A stretch of 16,634 nucleotides of DNA, from assembly GCA_948472605.1 (NCBI GenBank), contig CAOKUH010000021.1:1-16634 (forward strand), given 5' to 3'. The notes beneath the pieces were generated by a model, which did no database searches, was not told the DNA's origin, and saw only the letters and a list, made by a program, of their open reading frames with translations. This document shows, piece by piece, positions 6,750 to 14,565 of this stretch. Both the position numbers and the translations under genes were made by a program. This DNA comes from an uncultured Mycoplasmatota bacterium. GTDB taxonomy: Bacteria > Bacillota_I > Bacilli_A > RF39 > UBA660. Position 1 is the first letter of the stretch; every line of letters begins with the position of its first letter.

Positions 6750-7736
6750 ATGGGGTTTAAAATAGGCAATATAGAAATTAAAAATAGAGTAGTAATGGCT
6801 CCAATGGCTGGATTTTCTAATACAAGTTTTCGAAAAATTATTAAAGAAATGGGTGCTGGATTAATTTACGCTGAGATGGTTAGTGATAAAGCTTTAGTAT
6901 ATGAAAGCCAAAAGACTTTTGATATGTTAAAAATGGATGATTATGAAAGACCAATTGCCCAACAAATTTTTGGAAGTGATGTTGATTCTTTTGTTAAAGC
7001 AGCCAAAATGGTTGAAGATATTATGCATCCCGACATCATTGATATTAACATGGGATGTCCAGTTCCAAAAGTTGCTTTAAAAAATCAAGCTGGTAGTGCC
7101 CTTTTAAAAAATCCGGAAAAAATTAAAGAAATAGTAGAAAGTGTTGTTGCAGCTGTAAGTGTTCCAGTTACAGTAAAAATAAGAAGCGGATGGGACGAAT
7201 TTAGTATCAATGCTCCTTTAGTTGCTAAAATTATAGAAGATGCTGGTGCAAGTGCTATTACAATACACGGAAGAACGAGAAGTCAAGGATATTCTGGATC
7301 TGCTGATTGGAATATAATTAAACAAGTTAAAGAAAGTGTAAAAATACCTGTAATTGGTAATGGAGATATTACAAGTAGAGAACTTGCTTTAAAAATGCTT
7401 GAAGAAACTGGCTGTGATGCCATTATGATAGGAAGAGGTATATTAGGTAACCCTTGGCTTATTCGAGAATGTGTAGCCTTTTTAGAAGATAAAACATTAA
7501 TAGATTATCCAACAAATGAAGAAAAAATAGCCATGATGAAAAAACACTTTAATTTGTTAAAAAATGATAAAAATGAACACATAGCTTTACTAGAAATTAG
7601 AACAAATTTTTTATATTATTTAAAAGGAATGCCCAAAAGCAAAGAAATGAAACAAATTGTTTGTTCCTGTAAAACAAGCGAAGAATTAATGAAATCTTTA
7701 GAAAACTATGAAAAAGAAATTAAAAATATTGATTAA
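6750..7736 (+). CDS. tRNA-dihydrouridine synthase, DusB type
   Basis: 328 residues; an FMN-dependent enzyme that reduces uridines in the D loop of tRNA using NADPH. The TIM barrel begins KIGNIEIKNRVVMAPMAG. The catalytic cysteine is Cys103 in DINMGCPVPK. KIRSGWDE, ITIHGRTRSQGYSG and GNGDI with IMIGRGILGNPW are the flavin- and tRNA-binding blocks. Length and order are those of DusB-class proteins. GAAGGTGA precedes the ATG. Co-directional with pduL. Its last 17 bp overlap the 3' end of the leftward MntP-like gene. Confidence 0.92.
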   Translation: MGFKIGNIEIKNRVVMAPMAGFSNTSFRKIIKEMGAGLIYAEMVSDKALVYESQKTFDMLKMDDYERPIAQQIFGSDVDSFVKAAKMVEDIMHPDIIDINMGCPVPKVALKNQAGSALLKNPEKIKEIVESVVAAVSVPVTVKIRSGWDEFSINAPLVAKIIEDAGASAITIHGRTRSQGYSGSADWNIIKQVKESVKIPVIGNGDITSRELALKMLEETGCDAIMIGRGILGNPWLIRECVAFLEDKTLIDYPTNEEKIAMMKKHFNLLKNDKNEHIALLEIRTNFLYYLKGMPKSKEMKQIVCSCKTSEELMKSLENYEKEIKNID

Positions 7737-8223
7737 TAACTGCAAGAATAATAAATAATAAAGCACTTATATAATTATTTTTAGATAAATTCTTCAAATA
7801 TTTAGCAAAATAATAACCAATTAACAATGTTAATAACGACATAATACTAAAAATTAAACTAATGTACATAATATTATAGGAATAAACAAAATTTAAAGAA
7901 ATAATAGCCCCATCTAAAGAATGAGTAAGGGTTAAAATAAGACAATTTAATAAATTTAAATTTTTTCCATTAAAATTTACCTCATCTTTATTTTTAAAAG
8001 CTTGATAAGCTAAAACTAAATATAAAATTGTTGTAAATGTCTTTGACATAAAAGATAAATTAAAAGACTTATATATATAAAGCGAAAAATAATATACAAA
8101 TAAGTTTCCTAAAAGGATAATTAAAATATTTTTTTTAGATATTTTAATGTTTGCTAAACGAAGTCCAATACCAATTATTAATCCATCCAAACTTGCAACT
8201 AAAGCATTAAAAATTAAAAACAT
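7720..8223 (-). CDS. MntP/YtaF-like membrane protein
   Basis: 167 residues, six predicted hydrophobic segments in two related halves. Each half has an acidic residue in the same setting: ALVASLDGLIIGIGL (Asp13) and LTLTHSLDGAIISL (Asp104). This repeat and layout resemble the MntP (Mn2+ efflux) and YtaF (sporulation membrane protein) superfamily; which member is not decidable, and the substrate is unknown. The ATG at 8223 is the start, because an upstream GTG at 8232 is inside the ribosome binding site AAAGGTGA. I found no yybP-ykoY manganese riboswitch upstream. Converges with dus, with no terminator in between. Confidence 0.75.
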   Translation of the reverse strand: MFLIFNALVASLDGLIIGIGLRLANIKISKKNILIILLGNLFVYYFSLYIYKSFNLSFMSKTFTTILYLVLAYQAFKNKDEVNFNGKNLNLLNCLILTLTHSLDGAIISLNFVYSYNIMYISLIFSIMSLLTLLIGYYFAKYLKNLSKNNYISALLFIILAVINQYF

Positions 8224-8330
8224 AGAATTCACCTTTAATATAATACGAACTTTTTTTAAAAGAGAAAGGGCTAATATTCAGAAAATATCCAATTTTTTTA
8301 CTTTTCTTACTAAAAACTAGCATAAAATTA

Positions 8331-8360
8331 TTGACAACTGCTATAATTATAATATATAAT
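8331..8360 (+). promoter_or_regulatory. consensus promoter of tRNA-Asn
   Basis: TTGACA (8331-8336), 18 bp, TATAAT (8355-8360). The predicted start is about 6 nt before the tRNA, so little 5' trimming is needed. It is the best sigma-A promoter in the window. Confidence 0.85.
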
Positions 8361-8372
8361 TTGTTTGTACTT

Positions 8373-8448
8373 GCCCGATTAGCTCAGCTGGTAGAGCGCA
8401 CGGCTGTTAACCGTTAGGTCGTAGGTCCGAGTCCTACATCGGGCGCCA
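8373..8448 (+). tRNA. tRNA-Asn (GTT), CCA encoded
   Basis: Cloverleaf: acceptor GCCCGAT/ATCGGGC, D stem GCTC/GAGC, anticodon loop CTGTTAA with anticodon GTT, T stem GTAGG/CCTAC, discriminator G and encoded CCA. Anticodon GTT decodes AAC/AAU (Asn), and its G34 is a position normally changed to queuosine where that pathway exists. Two oddities: the T loop reads TCCGAGT, so the near-universal U55 is C; and the first anticodon-stem pair (27-43) is C-U. The other three arms are intact, and the gene has its own strong promoter and terminator. Confidence 0.95.
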
Positions 8449-8461
8449 TTAAGTATTTAAA

Positions 8462-8497
8462 AAATCTTTGGAATTAAGTTTCTAAAGATTTTTTTCT
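8462..8497 (+). terminator. terminator of tRNA-Asn
   Basis: A 12-bp stem (8462-8473 with 8480-8491, one G-T wobble) and 6-nt loop, followed by a T run. It closes a single-tRNA transcript. Confidence 0.85.
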
Positions 8498-8617
8498 TGA
8501 TTTCAATTATGATTATGCCAAATACCAAAAAAGAATTAACAAAATATAAAAACTATAAATATTTTCTTTTATATTTATGCTATAATAAAATAGTTATTAT
8601 GTGAAAATTACAACGTT

Positions 8618-8651
8618 TAGTCATTATATAGTCACTTTAAGGACATACTAT
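8618..8651 (+). promoter_or_regulatory. Pho-box-like promoter of the phospholipid operon
   Basis: TAGTCAT (8618-8624), 4 bp, TAGTCAC (8629-8635), 10 bp, TACTAT (8646-8651, overlapping TATAAT 8649-8654). A degenerate third repeat AGGACAT (8640-8646) keeps the 11-bp step. The E. coli Pho box is CTGTCAT-4-CTGTCAC followed about 10 bp later by the -10. The spacing equals that of the small-RNA promoter at 4075-4108. An additional extended -10 (TGCTATAAT, 8578-8586) may give basal transcription. Confidence 0.55.
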
Positions 8652-8673
8652 AATTATAAAAGGAGGAAATATT

Positions 8674-9327
8674 ATGTCAAAGAAAAATTTTATTCCTAAA
8701 TATGCTTATATTCCTTTAATAAGTGCAGTTCTTTTTAATATAGTTGTTTATAATGGTTCTAAAATAATAACAAATAATTTTTTTCATCATGACTTTTCTA
8801 ACATTATAGATACCTATATACCCTTTTTAAAAATATTTATAATTATTTATATACTTGCTTATTTACATTGGATAATCGGGTTTATTATAATAAGCAAAGA
8901 AAATTCTAAAACTTGTTATAATGTTATGTCAGCTGAAATAATTGCAAAATTAATTTGTTTATTTTTCTTTTTTGTCATTCCCACTACTTTAACAAGACCT
9001 GAAATTTTAGGAAATGATATTTTAGCATTTTTAACAAACTTTATTTATAAAATGGATGATCCTGTAAATTTATTTCCTTCAATACATTGTTTAGAAAGTT
9101 GGATGGTTTTTAGAGCAACTATGAAACTAGAAAATGTACCAAATTGGTACAAATGGGTAATATTTATAGGGGCAATTTTAATTTGTGCATCAACAGTATT
9201 TGTAAAACAACATGTCTTTATTGATATAATTGGTGGAATAATAGTTGGAGAACTAGGATTTTTTATAGCACGTAAATGTAAAACTGGCTTAATTTTTGAA
9301 AAAATAAATGCTAAATTGAAAAAATAA
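8674..9327 (+). CDS. PAP2-superfamily membrane phosphatase
   Basis: 217 residues, about six membrane segments. The three PAP2 motifs are present: TTLTRPE with Arg108-Pro109 (motif 1), PSIHC with Ser136 and His138 (motif 2, usually PSGH), and Ser173...His180...Asp184 (motif 3, SxxxxxxHxxxD). His138, His180 and Asp184 provide the phosphate-transfer site. Such enzymes act on lipid phosphates (phosphatidic acid, PG-phosphate, undecaprenyl-PP) or transfer head groups; the operon partners favour a phospholipid role, the exact substrate is open. AAAGGAGG precedes the ATG. First gene of the lipid operon; 30 nt to the next gene. Confidence 0.88.
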   Translation: MSKKNFIPKYAYIPLISAVLFNIVVYNGSKIITNNFFHHDFSNIIDTYIPFLKIFIIIYILAYLHWIIGFIIISKENSKTCYNVMSAEIIAKLICLFFFFVIPTTLTRPEILGNDILAFLTNFIYKMDDPVNLFPSIHCLESWMVFRATMKLENVPNWYKWVIFIGAILICASTVFVKQHVFIDIIGGIIVGELGFFIARKCKTGLIFEKINAKLKK

Positions 9328-9357
9328 AGAAGAGTTTATAGAGAAAGAAGTATAGTC

Positions 9358-10449
9358 ATGCAAAATAAAGAAGAAAATAAAATTTTAAATAATAAAGCTT
9401 TAAAAAATCGGCGAAATAGAATATTTTGGGGAATAACTTTTATATGTGTTGCTTTATTAAGTATTATTACCATAACTTCTTTCAACAAGTGTTTTTCCCT
9501 AAATATGTTTTTAAATTTTATTAAAAACTCTTCTTGTTTTTTTATAATTCTAGCAATATGTTGTGTCATCCTTTTTATCCTTTTTGAAGGATTTTCCATC
9601 TCAAGCATTTGTAAAGAATTTGGCTATGGTAAAAATTATAAAAAAAGTTTTTTATATGCTGCAGCTGATATATATTTTTCAGCTATCACTCCATCAGCAT
9701 CAGGCGGACAACCTGCAAGTGCCTATTTTATGATAAAAGATGGTATTCCTATATCCATTACAACATTATCTTTACTATATACATTATTAATGTATTCTGT
9801 ATCAATTATTATCATTGCTATAATAGGTTTCTTATTTAATTCCACCTTATTATTTCAACTCAATTGGCTAGCTAAAACTTTTATTTTAATTGGCTTTATA
9901 ATTCAGTTTAGTTTAATTTTTTGCTTTTATTGTTTCATTTATAAAAAAGAATTCTTAAATAAAATATGTAAGTTTTTCTTAAGACTCTTAGTAAAATTTC
10001 ATTTTTTAAAAAACATTGATGATAAGCTTGCCAAACTAAATGAAATAATGACAAGTTATCAACAATCCGCTGATTTATTAAAAGGAAAAAGAAAGTTATT
10101 AACAAAAGTATTATTTTTTAATATTATGCAAAGAGTTTGTCAAATTGGTGTTATAGTTTTTACATTTTTAGCAACAGGAGGTAAAATACAAGAAGTTATG
10201 GTAGTTTTTTCTATCCAAAGTTTTGTAATAATAGGTGCTTATTCTATGCCCATCCCAGGTGCTATTGGAGTAACAGATTATTTAATGCTTCATGGATTTA
10301 AAAAAATAATGACACCAGTTGCTGCTACTAACTTAGAATTATTTAGTAGGAGTTTATCATTTTATTTTTGTGTTATAATATGTGGGATAGTTGTGTTTGT
10401 AAATTATTTAATGATTAGAAGGAGTAGTAAATATGATCGGAGTATATGA
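9358..10449 (+). CDS. flippase-like membrane protein (LPG synthase TM family)
   Basis: 363 residues matching the lysylphosphatidylglycerol-synthase transmembrane (UPF0104/YbhN, PF03706) family. Blocks: DIYFSAITPSASGGQPASAYF near residues 106-126 and SMPIPGAIGVTDY near 298-310. About eight hydrophobic segments; a basic N-terminus (1-22) is cytoplasmic. It lacks the soluble aminoacyl-transferase domain of MprF, so it corresponds only to the flippase half and should not make lysyl-PG. The presumed role is moving or exporting a lipid in the membrane; its operon position with PE synthesis genes supports that. The ATG overlaps no other gene at its 5' end, and its 3' end overlaps the pssA ORF by 17 bp. 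Confidence 0.85.
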   Translation: MQNKEENKILNNKALKNRRNRIFWGITFICVALLSIITITSFNKCFSLNMFLNFIKNSSCFFIILAICCVILFILFEGFSISSICKEFGYGKNYKKSFLYAAADIYFSAITPSASGGQPASAYFMIKDGIPISITTLSLLYTLLMYSVSIIIIAIIGFLFNSTLLFQLNWLAKTFILIGFIIQFSLIFCFYCFIYKKEFLNKICKFFLRLLVKFHFLKNIDDKLAKLNEIMTSYQQSADLLKGKRKLLTKVLFFNIMQRVCQIGVIVFTFLATGGKIQEVMVVFSIQSFVIIGAYSMPIPGAIGVTDYLMLHGFKKIMTPVAATNLELFSRSLSFYFCVIICGIVVFVNYLMIRRSSKYDRSI

Positions 10450-11107
10450 TTATACAGTAATTTTAACTTATTTATCTTTAATATCAGCAAGTGTAGGAAT
10501 AGTTATAACGTTAATAGGAGCTGGACATCCATGTATAGGTATATTTTGTTTACTTTTTTGTGGGCTTTGTGATGCCTTTGATGGCAAAGTAGCAAATACA
10601 AAGAAAAATCGAACTAAGGAAGAAAAACAATTTGGCATTCAAATAGATTCTTTATCAGATTTAATTGCCTTTGGCTTACTTCCAATGTGTATTGGAGTTT
10701 CTTTATTAAATTATTCTCCCTTTATGCAAAATTTAATTAATGAAAATCTTATTCTAAAAGGAACTTTATATATAATTTTTATCTTATATGTACTTGCGGC
10801 CTTAATTCGTCTTGCTTACTTTAATGTAACTGAAGATGCTCGTCAGAAAAAAGAAAGTGGAGTACGTAAAGTTTATACTGGTTTACCAGTAACTTCATCA
10901 GCTATTATATTTCCTACTATAATATTATTTCAATATTTACTAAAAGTAGATTTAAGCATTCTTTATTATGTTATTTTACTTTGCATGTCATTTGCTTTTT
11001 TACTAAAATTTAAATTAAAAAAATTAGGAATGAAAGGAATTCTTACATTAGTTTTTTTTGGAATAGTAGAATTTATTCTTTTTATTATCTTAAATAATTT
11101 AAAATAA
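10433..11107 (+). CDS. pssA: CDP-alcohol phosphatidyltransferase, probable phosphatidylserine synthase
   Basis: 224 residues, about six to eight membrane segments. The CDP-alcohol phosphotransferase motif is D47-xx-D50-G51-xx-A54-N55...G68-xxx-D72-xxx-D76: all four metal-binding/catalytic aspartates and both glycines are there. The motif's usual Arg after Ala54 is Asn55, and the gap to G68 is longer than the common 8. The GIQIDSLSDLIAFG stretch is typical of PssA-like members. A decarboxylase for phosphatidylserine follows at once, so the product is most likely PS (CDP-diacylglycerol plus serine). AGAAGGAG lies before the ATG; the start overlaps the previous gene, indicating coupling. Confidence 0.85.
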   Translation: MIGVYDYTVILTYLSLISASVGIVITLIGAGHPCIGIFCLLFCGLCDAFDGKVANTKKNRTKEEKQFGIQIDSLSDLIAFGLLPMCIGVSLLNYSPFMQNLINENLILKGTLYIIFILYVLAALIRLAYFNVTEDARQKKESGVRKVYTGLPVTSSAIIFPTIILFQYLLKVDLSILYYVILLCMSFAFLLKFKLKKLGMKGILTLVFFGIVEFILFIILNNLK

Positions 11108-11124
11108 AGTAGGTGAATTATTAA

Positions 11125-11946
11125 ATGAAAAAAGAAAGTTTTTTTCTTCGTTTTTTATATCATACTTTTTTAGGACGCATTTTTTTAAAGTTATTAACAC
11201 ATAAATCTATTTCCAAATTTTTAGGCTTTATTTTAGATACAAGATTTTCTTATATATTTATTAAAAATTTTGCCAAGAAAAACAATATAAAATTAGATGA
11301 TTATTATAACGATTATTCAAGTTTTAATGCTTTTTTTTCTCGAAAAATTCATGAGGAATTAAGACCTATTATAAATGATAAAAATATTTTAATTTCTCCT
11401 TCCGATGGGTATTTGAGTGCATATAAAATAGAAGATGGATTAATTATTCCAATTAAACAAAGCCAATACTCGATTTCTTCTCTTTTACAAAATTCAAAAC
11501 TTTCTTCTCTATATAAAGATGGTATTTGTTTAGTAATTCGTCTTGGGGTAGATAACTATCATCGTTATTGCTATGTAGATAATGGGAAAAAAGAAAAAAA
11601 TATTTTTATTCCTGGCAAACTTCATACAATTCGTCCCATTGCTTTAGAAAAGTATCCCGTTTTTATCCAAAATTCTCGAGAATATACAATTTTAAATACT
11701 AAAAACTTTGGTAAAATTGTTGAAATTGAAGTTGGGGCTTTATTAGTTGGTAAAATAAAAAATTATCATGAAGTTTATAATTTTAAAAAAGGAGAAGAAA
11801 AAGGCAAATTTTTATATGGAGGTAGTACAATTATTTTGTTGATTCAAAAAGATAAAGTAAAAATACCCGATAAATATTTTATTAAAACAAATAATGGAGA
11901 AGAGATACCAGTAAAAATGGGAGAAAAAATTGGAGAAAAAAACTAA
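11125..11946 (+). CDS. psd: phosphatidylserine decarboxylase proenzyme
   Basis: 273 residues. Self-cleaving pyruvoyl enzyme converting PS to phosphatidylethanolamine. The cleavage motif is FLYGGSTIILLIQ: cleavage would fall between Gly233 and Ser234, giving a 233-residue beta chain and a 40-residue alpha chain with Ser234 as pyruvoyl precursor. The processing residues Asp94 (SPSDGY) and His146 (NYHRY) are present. FNAFFSRK (68-74) is also typical. The N-terminus is basic and amphipathic, suiting membrane attachment. AGGTGAA precedes the ATG, 17 nt after pssA. With PssA it forms a complete CDP-DAG to PE route, and a terminator follows. Confidence 0.93.
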   Translation: MKKESFFLRFLYHTFLGRIFLKLLTHKSISKFLGFILDTRFSYIFIKNFAKKNNIKLDDYYNDYSSFNAFFSRKIHEELRPIINDKNILISPSDGYLSAYKIEDGLIIPIKQSQYSISSLLQNSKLSSLYKDGICLVIRLGVDNYHRYCYVDNGKKEKNIFIPGKLHTIRPIALEKYPVFIQNSREYTILNTKNFGKIVEIEVGALLVGKIKNYHEVYNFKKGEEKGKFLYGGSTIILLIQKDKVKIPDKYFIKTNNGEEIPVKMGEKIGEKN

Positions 11947-12001
11947 ATTTAGGCTAAATATTAATAAATAAGCTAAATTTGTTGAAATAAGAACTAAAAC
12001 T

Positions 12002-12026
12002 ATACCCATTTTGGGTATTTTTTTTA
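12002..12026 (+). terminator. terminator of the phospholipid operon
   Basis: ATACCCA/TGGGTAT (7 bp, 3-nt loop) followed by a run of eight T. Lies 55 nt after psd. Confidence 0.85.
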
Positions 12027-12084
12027 CCAAAAAGCCTTAATTTGTAATTTGCAATTTATTTTTTTATTTGCTATTTTTTATAAA

Positions 12085-12123
12085 GCAAAGGAGTAATCTT
12101 ATTATTCTTTTTGCATATTTTTT
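12085..12123 (+). terminator. second hairpin with T run
   Basis: GCAAAGGAGTAAT pairs with ATTATTCTTTTTGC (two wobbles, one bulged T, 3-nt loop), then ATATTTTTT. It may be a back-up terminator for psd read-through; it lies before the promoter of the next gene, so it is not its attenuator. Confidence 0.4.
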
Positions 12124-12141
12124 AAAGGAGCATAAAAAAAT

Positions 12142-12169
12142 TTGTAATCTTTAAAAAAAGGTGTATAAT
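12142..12169 (+). promoter_or_regulatory. promoter of the ABC transporter gene
   Basis: TTGTAA (12142-12147), 16 bp, TATAAT (12164-12169), 26 bp before the start codon and upstream of AAAAAGGAGAGAG. Confidence 0.6.
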
Positions 12170-12195
12170 GTAAACGTATAAAAAAGGAGAGAGAA

Positions 12196-14499
12196 ATGTT
12201 AGAATTAAAAAATATAAAGAAAAGCTATACAACTGGGGATTTTACTCAAGTAGCTTTAAAAGAAATTAATTTAAAATTTAGAAAAAATGAGTTTGTAGCA
12301 ATTTTAGGTCCTAGTGGAAGTGGAAAAACTACGCTTTTAAATATTGTCGGAGGACTAGATAGATATGACTCTGGTAATTTAATTATTAATAATCAAGAGA
12401 CTATAAAATTTAAAGATCAAACTTGGGATGCTTATCGTAATAATTGTATTGGCTTTATATTTCAAAGCTATAATTTAATAAGTCATATAAGTATTTTAGC
12501 TAACGTTGAAATGGGAATGACTTTAAGTGGTGTAAAGTCTAGTAAACGTCATAGTAAAGCTAAAGAAGTATTAAAAAAAGTAGGCCTAAAAGATCACATG
12601 CACAAAAAGCCTAATCAATTATCTGGAGGTCAAATGCAAAGAGTTGCTATAGCAAGAGCTCTTGCTAATGACCCTGATATCATACTAGCAGATGAACCAA
12701 CAGGAGCTCTAGATACTAAAACAAGTGTTCAAATTATGGAGCTTATTAAAGAAATAGCTAAAGACAAATTAGTAATTATGGTAACCCATAATCCAGAACT
12801 TGCCAAAACTTATGCAAGTAGAGTAATTGAAATGCGTGATGGTGAGGTCATAAGTGATTCTAATCCGATTAAACAATCTGAAAAAGATGAAAAAGATTAC
12901 AAAATTAAACGAACTTCTATGAGCTTTTTATCAGCCTTAAAACTAAGTTTAAATAACATAAAAACCAAAAAAGGGCGAACTATTTTAACCTCTTTTGCAT
13001 CAAGTATTGGAATTATTGGTATAGCATCTATTTTAAGCTTGTCTAATGGTTTTGATAGACAAATTGATATTTTTGAAAGAAATACCTTATCTTCATTACC
13101 AATAATAGTTAGTACTCAATCATTAAATTTAGATGAAGAGGCAATGGCCGAAATGCAAAATTCTGTAAAAACAACAGATGAAGACTATCCAAATATTGAT
13201 TTTGTAATACCTGAGAAATCTATGGAAGAAACATTCACTCATAAAAATAATATTACAGAAGACTATATTAAATATATTGAAAAAGCTAACCCTGATATAG
13301 TAAGTGGTTTAGCATATAATCGTTACACTAGATTAAATTTAATTAATAAAATAGATGGCAAAGTAAAAATAGTTAATATCAATATGGGAAGTGCTCCTAA
13401 AAATTTAAGTAATGACAAATTGAGTGTTATAGCAGAAAAATATGACATTTTAACAGGCCGCGAAGCTAAAGAAAAAGATGAACTTATTTTAATTGTTGAT
13501 AGCAAAAATCATGTTACAGAAGATATAATCTCTAGTTTAGGTTTAGATACTACTAAAGAAAATATTAAATTTGAAGATATTTTAAATAGTGAAATTAAAT
13601 TAGTATTAAACAAAGATTATTATACTAAAATAGGAAATTATTTTTCTATAAATACCGATTTAGATAAGCTTTATAATTCTGATGAAACAATAACCTTAAA
13701 AATAGTTGGTATTGTAAGATTAAAAGAAGAATTTCCTAGTTATGCCCAATCATCAGGTCTTGCTTACACCGAAAAATTACTAGATTATGTTATTTCAGAA
13801 AATAAAAATTCAGATATAGTTAAAGCCCAAAAAAATGCTAAACATAATGTTTTAACTGGAGAAGCATTTGATTTAACTACTGAGGAGGGGAAAGAAACCA
13901 AAAATCAAGTTTTAGCTTATTTGGGGGATGAAGCAGTCCCATATATGGTTCAAATATTCCCAAGAGACTTTAACGCCAAAGATGAATTATTAAAATATTT
14001 AGATAAATACAATGAAGGAAAAGAAGCAAAAGATCAAATTGTTTATACAGATCAAGCAGAAATTATTTCTAGTTTATCATCAAATATAATGGATGCCATT
14101 ACAATTGTTCTTATAGCTTTTAGTGCTATTAGTTTAATCGTATCATCAATTATGATTGGAATAATAATGTATATATCTGTTTTGGAAAGAACAAAGGAAA
14201 TAGGTATTTTAAGAAGTCTAGGAGCAAGAAAAAAAGATATTTCCCGTGTATTTAATGCTGAAACTTTTATCATTGGTATGTCATCAGGAATTCTTGGAAT
14301 AATTATTACGAGATTATTGTTAATACCTGCAAATAGTATCCTATATAATTTAACAGAATTAAAAAATGTCGCAGTATTAAATCCAATTCATGCTATTATT
14401 TTAATAATAGTAAGTTTATGTTTAACTTTAATAGGAGGAGCTATACCAGCTAAAATTGCTAGCAAAAAAGACCCAGTAATTGCCTTAAGAACAGAGTAA
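12196..14499 (+). CDS. MacB-type ABC transporter, fused ATPase and FtsX permease
   Basis: 767 residues. The N-terminal ATPase (about 1-225) has Walker A GPSGSGKT (38-45), Q loop Gln90, signature LSGGQ (142-146), Walker B IILADEP (162-168) and H loop His198. TM1 lies about 261-283; a large extracytoplasmic domain about 285-625; then three helices (about 633-660, 690-712, 730-752) forming an FtsX domain, with the LERTKEIGILRSLGARKKDI coupling helix after the second TM. This order is that of type VII (MacB/LolCDE) mechanotransmitters; two copies would make the transporter. No membrane-fusion partner is seen, as usual in Gram-positives. Substrate unknown: peptide, bacteriocin or lipoprotein export are all possible. 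Monocistronic with own promoter and terminator. Confidence 0.92.
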   Translation: MLELKNIKKSYTTGDFTQVALKEINLKFRKNEFVAILGPSGSGKTTLLNIVGGLDRYDSGNLIINNQETIKFKDQTWDAYRNNCIGFIFQSYNLISHISILANVEMGMTLSGVKSSKRHSKAKEVLKKVGLKDHMHKKPNQLSGGQMQRVAIARALANDPDIILADEPTGALDTKTSVQIMELIKEIAKDKLVIMVTHNPELAKTYASRVIEMRDGEVISDSNPIKQSEKDEKDYKIKRTSMSFLSALKLSLNNIKTKKGRTILTSFASSIGIIGIASILSLSNGFDRQIDIFERNTLSSLPIIVSTQSLNLDEEAMAEMQNSVKTTDEDYPNIDFVIPEKSMEETFTHKNNITEDYIKYIEKANPDIVSGLAYNRYTRLNLINKIDGKVKIVNINMGSAPKNLSNDKLSVIAEKYDILTGREAKEKDELILIVDSKNHVTEDIISSLGLDTTKENIKFEDILNSEIKLVLNKDYYTKIGNYFSINTDLDKLYNSDETITLKIVGIVRLKEEFPSYAQSSGLAYTEKLLDYVISENKNSDIVKAQKNAKHNVLTGEAFDLTTEEGKETKNQVLAYLGDEAVPYMVQIFPRDFNAKDELLKYLDKYNEGKEAKDQIVYTDQAEIISSLSSNIMDAITIVLIAFSAISLIVSSIMIGIIMYISVLERTKEIGILRSLGARKKDISRVFNAETFIIGMSSGILGIIITRLLLIPANSILYNLTELKNVAVLNPIHAIILIIVSLCLTLIGGAIPAKIASKKDPVIALRTE

Positions 14500-14523
14500 A
14501 GATAGATTATTTCTATCTTTTTT
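14498..14523 (+). terminator. terminator of the ABC gene
   Basis: AAAGATAGA (14498-14506) pairs with TCTATCTTT (14512-14520), followed by Ts; the stem includes the last two bases of the stop codon. Confidence 0.8.
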
Positions 14524-14565
14524 CTATAATCAATGATATTATATATAAAAAAAAGGAGCTAAAAT

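Noticed and set aside
8224..8232. GTG at 8232 as start of the MntP-like gene
   Set aside because: The GTG is inside the Shine-Dalgarno AAAGGTGA; the ATG at 8223 is correctly spaced.
8224..8330. Possible yybP-ykoY manganese riboswitch before the MntP-like gene
   Set aside because: Neither the conserved core nor a fitting set of stems was found; only a weak AT hairpin is present.
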